Positions 9,025 to 18,045 of a stretch of 64,000 nucleotides of DNA are shown piece by piece. Origin of the DNA: Polaromonas sp. YR568 (GTDB lineage: Bacteria; Pseudomonadota; Gammaproteobacteria; Burkholderiales; Burkholderiaceae_C). Within the stretch, counting starts at the first letter, position 1, and every line of letters starts with the position of its first letter. The stretch spans positions 62,001-126,000 of the forward strand of contig NZ_FPBM01000005.1 in NCBI RefSeq assembly GCF_900116715.1. The letters are read 5' to 3'. The position numbers and the translations under genes were made by a program. A model generated the notes under the pieces. It searched no databases. It was given only the letters and a program-made list of their open reading frames with translations, and had not been told where the DNA came from.

Positions 9025-9366
9025 ATGCGCCGCCTGCTGCTCAACACCATCTTCCTGTCGACCTTGGCTCTGGCAGCCGGCGCTGCACAGGCTTCTTCCC
9101 CCGACGCCTGGTCCGCGCATGACAAGGAAGTCGCCGCCGCCTGCGTCAAGGCCAGCGGCCTGAAGAATGCCAAACCCGCCGGCCAGCCCATGGCCTACGA
9201 TGACAGCGTGGGCCTGACCGCCCTGCTGGTGGCTGGCCGCTACCCGCAGGCGCATATGAAGAACCGGCCGGGCCGCGTCCTGTGCCTCTTTGACCGCAAG
9301 AAGCGCGAAGCCGTGGTCACCGAGGCCGATCAAATTACCCTGGCGCCAGTTGCCACCAAAAAATAA
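9025..9366 (+). CDS. small exported protein, function unknown
   Basis: A 113-aa protein with a clear signal peptide (MRRLLLNTIF then a hydrophobic run, cleavage likely after AQA at about residue 20). The mature part is short, with two cysteines that could form a disulfide, and the phrase RVLCLFDRKKREAVVTEAD. I do not recognise a family. ATG 9025 has AAGGAG 5 bases upstream and is preferred to earlier frames. It is divergent from the protease gene and precedes AMP nucleosidase by 31 bases. Confidence 0.75.
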   Translation: MRRLLLNTIFLSTLALAAGAAQASSPDAWSAHDKEVAAACVKASGLKNAKPAGQPMAYDDSVGLTALLVAGRYPQAHMKNRPGRVLCLFDRKKREAVVTEADQITLAPVATKK

Positions 9367-9397
9367 CACCAACAATCACAAGACAGGCTCATTGTTC

Positions 9398-10897
9398 ATG
9401 CCCTACCTCCCGCCTTTCATCGCCCCCACCCGCTACAGCGACCCAGCCGCCGCATTGGCCCAGGTTCGCGCGATTTACGACCAGCAGATCGCCCATCTGC
9501 GCGATGCGATGCAGCGCTATGTGGCCGGCGAAACCCTGCCCGGCCATGTGCGCGCCTGCTACCCCTTCGTGCGCATCCACACCGACACGGTGGCGCGCGC
9601 CATCCTGGAGACGCCGGACATCTCGCAACTGAGCTTTGGTTTTGTGGCCGGGCCCGGCCGTTTTGAAACCACGCTGACGCGACCCGACCTCTACGGCAAT
9701 TACTACCTGGAGCAGTTCCGCCTGCTGATGCAGAACCACGATGTGGAGCTGGAGATAGGCACGAGCTCGCAGCCCATCCCCATCCATTTCTCGTTTGCGG
9801 AAAACGACCACATCGAAGGCAGCATGGATGCCGCGCGCCGCATGCTGATGCGCGATGTGTTCGACCTGCCCGACCTGGGTGCGATGGACGACGGCATTGC
9901 CAACGGCACCTACGAGCCCCTGCCCGGCGAGCCGCAGCCGCTGTCGCTGTTTACCGCAGCGCGTGTCGATTACTCGTTGCAGCGCCTGCGCCATTACACG
10001 GGCACGTCGCCACACTGGTTCCAGAATTTTGTGCTCTTCACCAATTACCAGTTCTACATCGACGAGTTTGTGCGCCTGGGCCATGAAGCCATGGCCGACC
10101 CGGACAGCGATTACATCGCCTTCATCGAACCTGGCAACGTTGTGACGCGCCGCACCGGCCTGCCCGCGGAGCCGGACGACGAACTCGGCGTGCAGCCGCC
10201 GCGCCTGCCGCAAATGCCGGGCTACCACCTGCTGCGCGCCGATCGCACCGGCATCACCATGGTCAACATCGGCGTGGGCCCGGCCAACGCCAAGAACATC
10301 ACCGACCACATCGCCGTTCTGCGCCCGCACGCCTGGATCATGCTGGGCCACTGCGCGGGCCTGCGCAACAGCCAGCAGCTGGGCGACTATGTGCTGGCCC
10401 ACGGCTATGTGCGCGAAGACCATGTGCTGGACGAAGAGCTGCCACTGTGGGTGCCCATCCCGGCGCTGGCCGAAATCCAGGTCGCGCTGGAAAAAGCCGT
10501 GGCTGACGTGACACACGCGGAAGGCCCCGACCTCAAACGCATCATGCGCACCGGCACCGTGGCCTCGACCGACAACCGCAACTGGGAGCTGCTGCCCGGC
10601 AACCAGCCGCAGCGCCGTTTCAGTCAGAGCCGCGCCGTGGCGCTCGACATGGAAAGCGCCACGATTGCAGCCAACGGTTTTCGCTTTCGCGTGCCCTATG
10701 GCACCCTGCTGTGCGTGAGCGACAAACCGCTGCACGGCGAGATCAAGCTGCCCGGCATGGCCAACCACTTCTACCGCGAACGCGTCGACCAGCACCTGCG
10801 CATCGGTATACGCGCCGTCGAGTTGCTGCGCGCCGAGGGCATCACGCAGCTGCACAGCCGCAAGCTGCGCAGCTTCTCGGAAGTGGCCTTCCAGTAA
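9398..10897 (+). CDS. amn: AMP nucleosidase
   Basis: A 499-aa enzyme that hydrolyses AMP to adenine and ribose 5-phosphate in the cytoplasm, controlling adenylate levels. The N-terminal AMP-nucleosidase-specific domain (about 10-180) and the C-terminal phosphorylase-superfamily domain are both recognisable, the latter by MVNIGVGPANAKN, DHIAVLRPHAWIMLGHCAGL and the ALDMESATIAANGFR segment with its catalytic-type Asp/Glu. Length fits the E. coli enzyme (484 aa). The start is the ATG at 9398. It is followed after 14 bases by a D-Ala-D-Ala dipeptidase gene. Confidence 0.95.
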   Translation: MPYLPPFIAPTRYSDPAAALAQVRAIYDQQIAHLRDAMQRYVAGETLPGHVRACYPFVRIHTDTVARAILETPDISQLSFGFVAGPGRFETTLTRPDLYGNYYLEQFRLLMQNHDVELEIGTSSQPIPIHFSFAENDHIEGSMDAARRMLMRDVFDLPDLGAMDDGIANGTYEPLPGEPQPLSLFTAARVDYSLQRLRHYTGTSPHWFQNFVLFTNYQFYIDEFVRLGHEAMADPDSDYIAFIEPGNVVTRRTGLPAEPDDELGVQPPRLPQMPGYHLLRADRTGITMVNIGVGPANAKNITDHIAVLRPHAWIMLGHCAGLRNSQQLGDYVLAHGYVREDHVLDEELPLWVPIPALAEIQVALEKAVADVTHAEGPDLKRIMRTGTVASTDNRNWELLPGNQPQRRFSQSRAVALDMESATIAANGFRFRVPYGTLLCVSDKPLHGEIKLPGMANHFYRERVDQHLRIGIRAVELLRAEGITQLHSRKLRSFSEVAFQ

Positions 10898-10911
10898 GCC
10901 GGCCGCCCGCG

Positions 10912-11481
10912 ATGACGCCAGCGCCCCTGGTCCAGATCCGCGAAGCCACGCACGATGTCGTCATCGACATGATGTATGCGCGGGCGGACAACTTCACCGG
11001 CAAGGTGATCTACAACCATTCACTGTGTTTTTTGCACCCCGAGGCTGAAGCCTGCCTGCGCCGCGCCGTGGCAGGGGCGCGCGGCTTTGGCTTCAAGCTG
11101 AAGATTTTTGACGCCTTCCGCCCGCACGAGGCGCAGGAAGCGCTTTGGGCGGTGCTGCCCGTGCCGGGCTATGTGGCCGACCCGGCCAAAGGCTCCAACC
11201 ACACCCGCGGCGTGGCGGTGGATTTGACGCTGTTGGACGCGGGGGGCCAAGAGCTGGACATGGGCACGTCGGTCGACACCATGACAGAGGTCTCACACCA
11301 CTTTTATCCCGACCTGTCTGCCGCAGTGCAACTGAACCGCATGTATTTGCTGACCATCATGCTGGAGGCGGGCTTTGTGCACCATCCCACGGAGTGGTGG
11401 CATTACCAGCTGCCTGAGGCCAAGGAGTTCGAGCTGGTCAGCAGCTCGGTGTTTGCCGGCTGCCTGGACGCCGCGGCCTGA
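10912..11481 (+). CDS. ddpX: D-alanyl-D-alanine dipeptidase (VanX/DdpX family)
   Basis: A 189-aa zinc peptidase that splits free D-Ala-D-Ala. The zinc ligands are visible in SNHTRGVAVD (H97, D104) and EWWHY (H164), with catalytic Glu161 and the substrate-contacting Arg70 in FDAFRP. No signal peptide, so it is probably cytoplasmic and used in recycling rather than vancomycin resistance. There are no van genes here. It lies 14 bases after amn, so the two likely form an operon; the metabolic logic of that pairing is not obvious. Confidence 0.9.
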   Translation: MTPAPLVQIREATHDVVIDMMYARADNFTGKVIYNHSLCFLHPEAEACLRRAVAGARGFGFKLKIFDAFRPHEAQEALWAVLPVPGYVADPAKGSNHTRGVAVDLTLLDAGGQELDMGTSVDTMTEVSHHFYPDLSAAVQLNRMYLLTIMLEAGFVHHPTEWWHYQLPEAKEFELVSSSVFAGCLDAAA

Positions 11482-11483
11482 GC

Positions 11484-12587
11484 TCAGGCTTGCGCGGGCA
11501 GCTTGCCGGCGCTTTTTGCTTCTTCAGCGCCTTCGCCGGCCTGCGCGACCTCGGCCCGCATCGTCGGCAAGAACTGCGGATACTCGCGCTGCATGAAGTC
11601 CACCAGCGCCTCGCGCACTTTGCAGCGCAAGTCCCAGTTGAGGCTGGAGTTGCCAGAAGTCAGCAGCACACGCAGCTGCATGCTGCGCTCGCCGGCCTCC
11701 ACCACCTGCAACAGGCACAGGCGCTTGTCCCATTCGGGGGCGGCTTCGCAGGCGCGGCGCGCGGCCTGCCGCAGCGGCTCCAGCGGCATGCGGTAGTCCA
11801 CCCACACAAACACCGTACCGATGATCTGTGCGCTGTTGCGCGTCCAGTTCTGGAATGGGTTTTCAATAAACCATTGCAGCGGAATGATGAGCCGGCGCTC
11901 GTCCCAGATCTTGAGCACGACGTAAGTGCCGGTGATTTCTTCCACGCGGCCCCACTCGCCCTGCACGATTAGCACATCATCGATGCGTAGCGGCTGGGCC
12001 AGCGCCAGCTGCAAACCGGCGATCAGGTTGCTGAACACCGGCCTGGCCGCGATACCGGCAACGATGCCGATCACGCCCGCCGACGCCAGCAGGCTGGTGC
12101 CCACTTGCCGCGCGCCGGGAAAGGTCATTAGCATCAGCGACAGCCCCGCCACCAGCACCATAAAACCGGCCGTGCGCGCGAGCAGCCTTGTCTGGGTGTG
12201 GATGCGGCGTGCATTGAGGTTGTCTTCGACCTCCACCGAGTGCTGACCGATGACGCCCTGGGCCACACCGTCAATCGCGCGCAGCGCCAGCCAGGTGAGT
12301 GTGGCCAGCAACAGCAGCGCGTTGCCATGACGCACCTGCGAGATCAGCGGCAGCGCGTCAGGCGCGGCTTGCCAGACGGCTTGCAGCGCCACCAGCGGCA
12401 GCACAAAACGCGTGGGCCGCCAGCTGCGGCGCGCCACTGCGCTCGATATGGGCAAGTTGCGTGTAAGGCGCCAAATGACTGCGGCGCCGACGCGGTGCAC
12501 CACCAGGGCCAGCACCACGGACAGGGTCGCAAGGACCAGGACGCGCCAGGCCGAGTCTTCAAGCATGTTGAGTTCGCCGAAGTTCAT
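11484..12587 (-). CDS. MscS-family mechanosensitive channel
   Basis: A 367-aa inner-membrane protein. Several hydrophobic helices in the first half (about residues 8-200) lead into the MscS core: the pore-like GIVAGIAARPVFSNLIAGLQLAL and the beta-domain start QPLRIDDVLIVQGEWGRVEEIT. It should open under membrane tension to release solutes. I chose ATG 12587 (MNFGELN), 19 bases after the purT stop on the same strand, rather than the longer frame overlapping purT. It converges on the dipeptidase gene with only 2 bases between stops. Confidence 0.9.
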   Translation of the reverse strand: MNFGELNMLEDSAWRVLVLATLSVVLALVVHRVGAAVIWRLTRNLPISSAVARRSWRPTRFVLPLVALQAVWQAAPDALPLISQVRHGNALLLLATLTWLALRAIDGVAQGVIGQHSVEVEDNLNARRIHTQTRLLARTAGFMVLVAGLSLMLMTFPGARQVGTSLLASAGVIGIVAGIAARPVFSNLIAGLQLALAQPLRIDDVLIVQGEWGRVEEITGTYVVLKIWDERRLIIPLQWFIENPFQNWTRNSAQIIGTVFVWVDYRMPLEPLRQAARRACEAAPEWDKRLCLLQVVEAGERSMQLRVLLTSGNSSLNWDLRCKVREALVDFMQREYPQFLPTMRAEVAQAGEGAEEAKSAGKLPAQA

Positions 12588-12606
12588 CCAGGACCTGGGT
12601 TCAGGT

Positions 12607-13812
12607 TCATCCAGCCTTGCGCGGCTTGACCAGCGCGGCAGCTTTCTTGGCGTTGACGCGCGCGGCTTCCACATCGGCATCAAAGGCCAGCGCCACGCCC
12701 ATGCGGCGCTTCACAAAACTTTCGGGCTTGCCGAAGAGACGGATGTCGGTGTTGGGCACACGCAGCGCCTCGGCCACGCCGTCAAACACGATGCCTTGCG
12801 CATCCACGCCGCCGTAGATCACGGCGCTGGCCCCGGGGCTCTTGAGCGCAGTGTTGACCGGCAGGCCAAGGATGGCGCGTGCATGCAGCTCGAACTCGTT
12901 TTGCCACTGCGTGCACATCGTCACCATGCCGGTGTCGTGCGGGCGCGGGCTCACTTCGCTGAACCAGACGTCGTCGCCCTTGACGAACAGCTCCACACCA
13001 AACAGCCCCTGGCCGCCCAGGTTGTCGGTCACGGCCTTGCAGATGTCGCGGCTTTTTTGCAGCGCAGCTTGGCGCATGGGATGCGGCTGCCAGCTTTCCA
13101 CATAGTCGCCGCTGACCTGGATATGGCCTATGGGTTCGCAAAAGTGGGTTTCAATTTTTCCACCGGCGCCGACAGCGCGCACGGTGAGCTGGGTGATCTC
13201 GTAGTCGAAGTCGATAAAACCCTCAACAATCACCCGGCCGTGGCTCACGCGGCCGCCGGCCATGGCGTAGTCCCAGGCTTTTTTTACGTCATCGGGCCCA
13301 GCGATCTTGCTCTGGCCTTTGCCGGATGAACTCATCACCGGCTTGACGATGCAGGGGTAGCCGATTTTTGAATCGATGGCGGCTTGCAGCTCTTGCAGCG
13401 AGTCGCAAAACACATAAGGGCTGGTCGGCACGCCCAGCGTTTCGGCCGCCAGGCGGCGAATGCCTTCGCGGTCCATGGTCAGGCGCGCGGCGCGGGCGGT
13501 GGGAATCACGCGCACCGTGCCGGCGGCTTCCAGCTCCTCGAGCATGGGTGTGGCAATGGCTTCAATCTCGGGCACGACCAGGTCGGGCTTTTCTTTTTCA
13601 ATCAGGGCCTTGAGCTGGGCCGGGTCGCTCATGGTGATGGTGCGCGCATGATGGGCGACCTGCTGGCCCGGAGCGTTTTCATAACGGTCGGTGGCAATCG
13701 TCTCCACACCCAGGCGCTGCAACGCGATCAGCACCTCCTTGCCAAGCTCGCCGGAGCCGAGCAGCATGACTTTGGTGGAGTGGGGGGACAAAGGGGTTCC
13801 GAAAGTGGTCAT
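12607..13812 (-). CDS. purT: formate-dependent phosphoribosylglycinamide formyltransferase
   Basis: A 401-aa ATP-grasp enzyme that makes formyl-GAR from GAR, formate and ATP in purine synthesis. The N-terminal pre-ATP-grasp domain starts [20 protein letters not shown], followed by [13 protein letters not shown], and the ATP-binding SSGKGQS loop lies in [14 protein letters not shown]. The later [14 protein letters not shown] segment is a hallmark of PurT/PurK. Start at ATG 13812 (MTTFGTPL) matches family length (about 390-400 aa); an upstream extension to 13881 is proline-rich and unlikely. mscS follows. Confidence 0.95.
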   Translation of the reverse strand: MTTFGTPLSPHSTKVMLLGSGELGKEVLIALQRLGVETIATDRYENAPGQQVAHHARTITMSDPAQLKALIEKEKPDLVVPEIEAIATPMLEELEAAGTVRVIPTARAARLTMDREGIRRLAAETLGVPTSPYVFCDSLQELQAAIDSKIGYPCIVKPVMSSSGKGQSKIAGPDDVKKAWDYAMAGGRVSHGRVIVEGFIDFDYEITQLTVRAVGAGGKIETHFCEPIGHIQVSGDYVESWQPHPMRQAALQKSRDICKAVTDNLGGQGLFGVELFVKGDDVWFSEVSPRPHDTGMVTMCTQWQNEFELHARAILGLPVNTALKSPGASAVIYGGVDAQGIVFDGVAEALRVPNTDIRLFGKPESFVKRRMGVALAFDADVEAARVNAKKAAALVKPRKAG

Positions 13813-13970
13813 AAGCGCTGAAAGTGGATGAGGGAATGGGGGCTGGGGAGGCGAGAACCGCAGGGCGGGCGCCGCTGGCACTTACTTTACTGCACGCGCC
13901 CGGCGCGACTGGGTAGGACATCGCCCCTCATGGCCGCTTGCCCCTGCAAACCACCGGCCCATTGGCTTCA

Positions 13971-13990
13971 GATGATAATTATTCTCAACT
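13971..13990. promoter_or_regulatory. Fur-box-like operator
   Basis: The AT-rich stretch GATGATAATTATTCTCAACT stands out in GC-rich surroundings and closely resembles the Fur consensus (repeated GATAAT-like hexamers, and the TGATAATTATTCTCA form common in betaproteobacteria). It lies about 50 bases upstream of the siderophore-interacting protein gene, so iron repression of that gene is expected. Assignment is by eye. Confidence 0.72.
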
Positions 13991-14041
13991 AGAACGATCC
14001 AACCCCGGCAGCGCGCGATGCGCAGTCCTTTGAAAGACACC

Positions 14042-14869
14042 ATGTCCACAACGCCTTCTTCTCCGCTCTCTCCCTCGCCGGCCTCCACACCCGAAGCCGC
14101 ACCGCGCAAACGCCGCCCGCCACGCCGGGTGCAAGTCACCCGTGTGCAGACCCTGAGCCCGCTGATGCGCCGCATCACCCTGCAGGGCGCGGAACTTGAA
14201 GGCTTTGAAGTCAACGACCCAGCCTGCTACATGAAGCTGATTTTTCCGGAGCCCGGCCAGACCGAGCCCGAGCGCCCGTTGCCCGACGGGCCACGGCCGA
14301 AGTCCATGCGCACTTACACACCGCTGGCGGTGCGCGCGGGCGTGCACGAGGTGGACGTGGATTTTGTGCTGCACGGCGACGGCCCTGCCTCCACCTGGGC
14401 CGCCCAGGCGCAGCCCGGTCAGGTGCTGTTTTTGATGGGCCCCGGGCCGGGCTACAAGGTGCAGCTGGATGCGCCTTCGCATTTCCTGATCGGCGACGAC
14501 AGCGCCCTGCCCGCGTTTGAAACCATCCTGGCCAGCTTGCCGGCCGGCGCCCAGGCCAAGGTGCTGGTCGAGGTGGTCGATGCCGCTGAAGAGCGCGCAC
14601 TTCAAAGCCCCGCCAAAGTGACCGCCCAATGGGTCGCCCGTGGCACCGACAACACCCAGGCCGGCCAGGCGCTGGAAGCAGCCTTGCGCCAGGCCGGTGC
14701 GCCTGCGGCCGACGCCCGCATCTACCTGGCCTGCGAAGCCGCCGCGATGCGCCGCATCCGCCAGCTGCTGATTGAAGAACTTGGTGTGGATCGCAGCCGT
14801 ATCGTGGGCCGCGGCTACTGGAAGCTGGGCACCGTCAATCACCCGGATCACGATTACGGCGAGGACTGA
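14042..14869 (+). CDS. siderophore-interacting protein (ViuB/FAD-dependent ferric reductase family)
   Basis: A 275-aa cytoplasmic flavoprotein expected to reduce ferric-siderophore iron. The FAD-binding barrel covers about residues 27-140, with RTYTPLAVR as the FAD-binding motif. The SIP C-terminal domain follows (PSHFLIGDDSALPAFETIL, IYLACEAAAMRRIR, GYWKLGTVNH). The N-terminus is a Pro/Ala-rich, then Arg-rich tail, which makes the start uncertain: ATG 14042 or 14018. A Fur-box-like site sits just upstream. No siderophore synthesis or receptor genes are in the window. Confidence 0.88.
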   Translation: MSTTPSSPLSPSPASTPEAAPRKRRPPRRVQVTRVQTLSPLMRRITLQGAELEGFEVNDPACYMKLIFPEPGQTEPERPLPDGPRPKSMRTYTPLAVRAGVHEVDVDFVLHGDGPASTWAAQAQPGQVLFLMGPGPGYKVQLDAPSHFLIGDDSALPAFETILASLPAGAQAKVLVEVVDAAEERALQSPAKVTAQWVARGTDNTQAGQALEAALRQAGAPAADARIYLACEAAAMRRIRQLLIEELGVDRSRIVGRGYWKLGTVNHPDHDYGED

Positions 14870-14940
14870 AGCCTCCACGCCCTCGGGGGGCGCTGCGCCG
14901 GAAGCCCGGCAAAGCCGCTCCGTTCACTGACCCCCTAACC

Positions 14941-15552
14941 TTATGGCTTGCTCGCCTCAATTCGCCGGCAAGGCAAACGACCCAGGAGCGATTTGGCTTC
15001 TTTGACGTCCAGGCGGTTGTCACGAAGAAATTTTTCGATATAGGCCAGGTCGGGAATGGCCGGGTGGTTCGTGTTGTCGGTCTCGCTGATCTTTGTCACC
15101 ACGCCCTTGTCGACGTGAAAGATCAGAGTTGTCTCATGAATTCCGGGGCCACCCATCTCTGACGGGCACAAATGCTCGCCCCGGTAGGTCACCAAGGGCT
15201 CGCTGATCCATTCAGCCAGCATTGGCTCACCGCTGCCGCCATAAACACTCTTCAGGCTGATGCTGCCACCGCATCCGAAAAGGCCGGTGAGCCACAAGCG
15301 ACCATCAGAGATGCGCCATATCGCCCTCGGCGCGCCGATAGCGGAGCAGTTGTCTTCCCGCCTGATCGCCTGCACGGCGTCACTTCGGGGGATGGCAAGC
15401 CATGGTTTGTCTTGCGGTCCAACTATTGTCGTTTGCCCCTGGTACTCAACCCTGTCCAGCAGGGGCAGCGTGGCATGGCCGGCACTGCAAAAGACAGCCG
15501 CCAATAGCCCGGCCAAGGTTCGGCTCAGAGTACCGGAAAGTGCATGGATCAT
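14941..15552 (-). CDS. secreted hypothetical protein
   Basis: A roughly 203-aa protein with an N-terminal signal peptide (hydrophobic run LAGLLAAVFCSAGHA). The mature part is cysteine-containing and beta-rich, with a DNCSAIG, FGCGGS, HLCPSE and LPCR pattern that suggests disulfides in the periplasm. I do not recognise a family. The start may be ATG 15552 (GAGG 9 bases upstream) or ATG 15567. Base composition is somewhat lower in GC than neighbours, hinting at an accessory gene. It is convergent with the SIP gene and upstream of pcaG on the same strand, but probably unrelated to it. Confidence 0.65.
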   Translation of the reverse strand: MIHALSGTLSRTLAGLLAAVFCSAGHATLPLLDRVEYQGQTTIVGPQDKPWLAIPRSDAVQAIRREDNCSAIGAPRAIWRISDGRLWLTGLFGCGGSISLKSVYGGSGEPMLAEWISEPLVTYRGEHLCPSEMGGPGIHETTLIFHVDKGVVTKISETDNTNHPAIPDLAYIEKFLRDNRLDVKEAKSLLGRLPCRRIEASKP

Positions 15553-15612
15553 GGTGTGCCGCCTCATGTTGTGCGGACTGTACTCGAGCCGATGTCCAGC
15601 TACAAGCTCTGC

Positions 15613-16203
15613 TCAGAGGTCAAAGAACACCGTTTCCTTGTCACCCTGCATATGGATGTCAAAGCGATAAACAGGCCCAGCGCCTGTCACCTCGCGCTTC
15701 GCCACCAGCGTCCCACGCCGCGCGGCCGGCACGCTGGCCAGCACCGCATCCTTGCTGTTTGCTTCCACTTCATCGTCAAAGTAGATGCGCGTGAAGGTAT
15801 GCACCAGCAAGCCGCGCATGGTCACGCAGACATTGATAAAAGGCGCTTGCCCCGCAACAGCGGCGCCCGGCTTGACGGTGAAGAACTCATAGTGGCTTTG
15901 CGGCAGGGTGCCGGTGCCGCAGCGGCCGAAGCCGGTGAAGCCGCGTGCTTCGGCGTCCGCCACCGAGGTGATGGGCTGGCCGCTGCCGTCGGGCTGGCTG
16001 ATCTCGACCATGGCGTCCATCACAGCGTTGCCAGCGCCGTCAAACACCTGGCCGGTGATGCGGATGTGTTCGCCTTGCACGTTCGGCTGGGCCAGCACGG
16101 GGGTGAACAGGCTTTTGAGGTCGTAGCCGTATTGCGTGGGTGTGAGGCCGTAGGCGAAGAAGGGGCCGACGGTCTGGGAAGGGGTTTGTTTGAGCTGAGT
16201 CAT
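15613..16203 (-). CDS. pcaG: protocatechuate 3,4-dioxygenase alpha subunit
   Basis: A 196-aa subunit of the intradiol ring-cleaving dioxygenase that turns protocatechuate into beta-carboxy-cis,cis-muconate. It begins QTPSQTVGPFFAYGLTPTQY, the classic alpha-subunit start, and has ITGQVFDGAGNAV and GFTGFGRCGT segments. As in known PcaG, the iron-ligand tyrosine/histidine set of the beta subunit is not complete. The ATG 16203 has AGGAAGAG just upstream. It follows pcaH by 19 bases, giving a pcaHG operon. Confidence 0.95.
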   Translation of the reverse strand: MTQLKQTPSQTVGPFFAYGLTPTQYGYDLKSLFTPVLAQPNVQGEHIRITGQVFDGAGNAVMDAMVEISQPDGSGQPITSVADAEARGFTGFGRCGTGTLPQSHYEFFTVKPGAAVAGQAPFINVCVTMRGLLVHTFTRIYFDDEVEANSKDAVLASVPAARRGTLVAKREVTGAGPVYRFDIHMQGDKETVFFDL

Positions 16204-16222
16204 GGTGATCTCTTCCTGCCGC

Positions 16223-16936
16223 TTATTCAAACCGCGTGGCCTTGGGGCCTCGCAGCACGATGTCGAACACATAGCCGAGCGCGTAGTCGGCCTGGGTCAC
16301 GTCGAGGCTGAATTTGGAGACCATGAGTTCGCGCACGCTGTCGGGCGCGCCCATGTACATGGGGTCGTAGCTCAGCAGCGGGTCGCCGGGGAAATACATC
16401 TGCGTGACCAGGCGGCTGGCGAAGTAGTCGCCGAACAGCGAGAAGTGAATATGCTGCGGCCGCCAGGCGTTGGGGTGGTTGCCCCAGGGGTAGGCGCCGG
16501 GCTTGATGGTCTTGAAGCTGTAGCGGCCTTCGTTGTCGGTCATGCAACGGCCGGCGCCCAGGAAGTTCGGGTCCAGCGGCGCGTCGTGCTGGTCGACCTT
16601 GTGCACGTAGCGGCCGGCGGCATTGGCCTGCCAGACTTCCACCAGCGTGTTGCGCACGGGCCGGCCGTCTTCGTCCATGACGCGGCCGGTGACGATGATG
16701 CGTTCGCCCAGCGGGTCGCCGTTCATCACGGCGTTTTTGGTCAGGTCGTTGTCCAGCGGGCCGAGTTGCTCTGCACCGTAGACCGGCGCGTTGAGCTGCG
16801 CGAGTGCCTGCTTGATCGGGATCAGCGGCTGCTTGGGCCCGCGCAGCAGGGTGGACTTGTAGCCGGGATAAATGTGCGGCGAATGGCTGGTCCAGTCGCG
16901 CGGAGCGAGAAAGCTGTTGTTCAGGTCGGGTTTCAT
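16223..16936 (-). CDS. pcaH: protocatechuate 3,4-dioxygenase beta subunit
   Basis: A 237-aa catalytic subunit. The Fe(III) ligands are all present: Y110 (GRYVHK), Y149 (PGAYPW), H162 and H164 (RPQHIHFS), matching Y108/Y147/H160/H162 of the Pseudomonas enzyme. Works with PcaG in the cytoplasm in the beta-ketoadipate pathway. The other pca genes (pcaB, C, D, IJ, F) are not in the window, so this is a split pathway locus. Divergent from pcaQ across a 152-base region that contains a palindromic candidate operator. Confidence 0.96.
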   Translation of the reverse strand: MKPDLNNSFLAPRDWTSHSPHIYPGYKSTLLRGPKQPLIPIKQALAQLNAPVYGAEQLGPLDNDLTKNAVMNGDPLGERIIVTGRVMDEDGRPVRNTLVEVWQANAAGRYVHKVDQHDAPLDPNFLGAGRCMTDNEGRYSFKTIKPGAYPWGNHPNAWRPQHIHFSLFGDYFASRLVTQMYFPGDPLLSYDPMYMGAPDSVRELMVSKFSLDVTQADYALGYVFDIVLRGPKATRFE

Positions 16937-17009
16937 GTGGAAGTCTCCGTGGGCTGCCCGGATGGTTTCCAGGCGATTTCAGGTTTGGCGCTACTTTAAT
17001 CGCGCCAAA

Positions 17010-17050
17010 TGGTTATGTATATTGACATTTGATCGACTTATCCATAACCA
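17010..17050. promoter_or_regulatory. candidate PcaQ operator: 8-bp inverted repeat in the pcaH-pcaQ intergenic region
   Basis: TGGTTATG at 17010-17017 and CATAACCA at 17043-17050 are perfect inverted arms 25 bases apart, and a further TGGTTA occurs at 17073-17078. Known PcaQ sites in Agrobacterium/Sinorhizobium use ATAACC and GGTTAA half sites. The half sites here are the same hexamers but spaced differently. The location between the divergent genes supports a regulatory role. Confidence 0.5.
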
Positions 17051-17088
17051 AACTAGCCGATTGGGTTTGACAGTGGTTAAATCACGGC

Positions 17089-18045
17089 ATGGTCGACGAA
17101 CGCATCAAATACCGTCATCTGCAGTGCTTTCTGGCGGTGGCGCAGCACGGCAGCCTGCAAAAGGCGGCCGACGTGCTGGCCATCACCCAGCCGGCGGTCT
17201 CCAAAACGCTGAAGGAGCTGGAAGACTTGCTGGCCGTGCGGCTGTTTGACCGCGGCCGCAAAGGCGCCGTGCCCACGCGCGAGGGCGAGGCCTTTTTGCG
17301 CCATGCAGGCGCCAGCGTGAGCGCGCTGCGCGAGGCCGTGGCCAGCGTGGCGCAAACGCGGCGGCAGGGCAACGCGGTGATTGCGATCGGCGTGCTGCCC
17401 ACTGTGGCGCCTTGGCTGATGCCGCAATTGCTGCTGCGGCAGGATGCTGTGGCCGAGCCTGGCGCGCACACCAGTCTGCGCATAGCGACCGGCTCCAACC
17501 CCGAGCTGCTGGCCAGCCTGCGCCAGCGTGAGCTGGACCTGGTGATAGGCCGTTTTGCCGAGCCGGCCCATATGCTGGGCCTCACCTTTGAACATCTTTA
17601 TGCCGACCCGCTGGTGCTGGCGGTACGCCCCGGGCATCCGCTGCTGGCCGAGGCGGGGCTGAAGGCCAACCTGCTGGCGGGGGTTGAAGGCTTTACCGTG
17701 ATCCTGCCGATGCAGGGCACGGCGATCCGCCATACGGCCGACAGTTTTTTCCTCACGCGCGGCCTGGCGCCGCCGGCACGCGTTATCGAAACGCTGTCGG
17801 TCTCAATCGCGCGCGGCTATGCGCGGCAAAGCGATGCCGTGTGGGTGTCACCGCTGGGCGCGGTGCGGCCCGATCTGGAGAGCGGCGCCTTGTTGGCGCT
17901 GCCCGTCAGCATGGCGGGCACGGAGGAACTGGTGGGACTGACGCTGCGCGCCGACATGGCGCCCAACCCGGCGCAGCAGGCGCTGATTGCAAACATCCGC
18001 CTGCTGGCGGCAGAGCGCCGCGGCGACGCCCCGGCCCTGGCTTAG
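17089..18045 (+). CDS. pcaQ: LysR-type regulator PcaQ
   Basis: A 318-aa LysR regulator. Near its start come IKYRHLQCFLAVAQHGSLQ and the helix-turn-helix AADVLAITQPAVSKTLKELE, which are characteristic of PcaQ/CbL-like activators. The effector domain includes IAIGVLPTVAPWLMP. PcaQ activates protocatechuate catabolism genes with beta-carboxymuconate as the inducer. Divergence from pcaHG agrees with the assignment. The stop overlaps the convergent methyltransferase stop by 4 bases. Confidence 0.88.
   Translation: MVDERIKYRHLQCFLAVAQHGSLQKAADVLAITQPAVSKTLKELEDLLAVRLFDRGRKGAVPTREGEAFLRHAGASVSALREAVASVAQTRRQGNAVIAIGVLPTVAPWLMPQLLLRQDAVAEPGAHTSLRIATGSNPELLASLRQRELDLVIGRFAEPAHMLGLTFEHLYADPLVLAVRPGHPLLAEAGLKANLLAGVEGFTVILPMQGTAIRHTADSFFLTRGLAPPARVIETLSVSIARGYARQSDAVWVSPLGAVRPDLESGALLALPVSMAGTEELVGLTLRADMAPNPAQQALIANIRLLAAERRGDAPALA

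Noticed and set aside
9389..10855. 488-codon minus-strand frame
   Set aside because: Antisense to AMP nucleosidase, no motifs.
10912..11481. Vancomycin-resistance locus
   Set aside because: Only a VanX-like dipeptidase is present; no vanH, vanA or vanRS, and the host type is Gram-negative.
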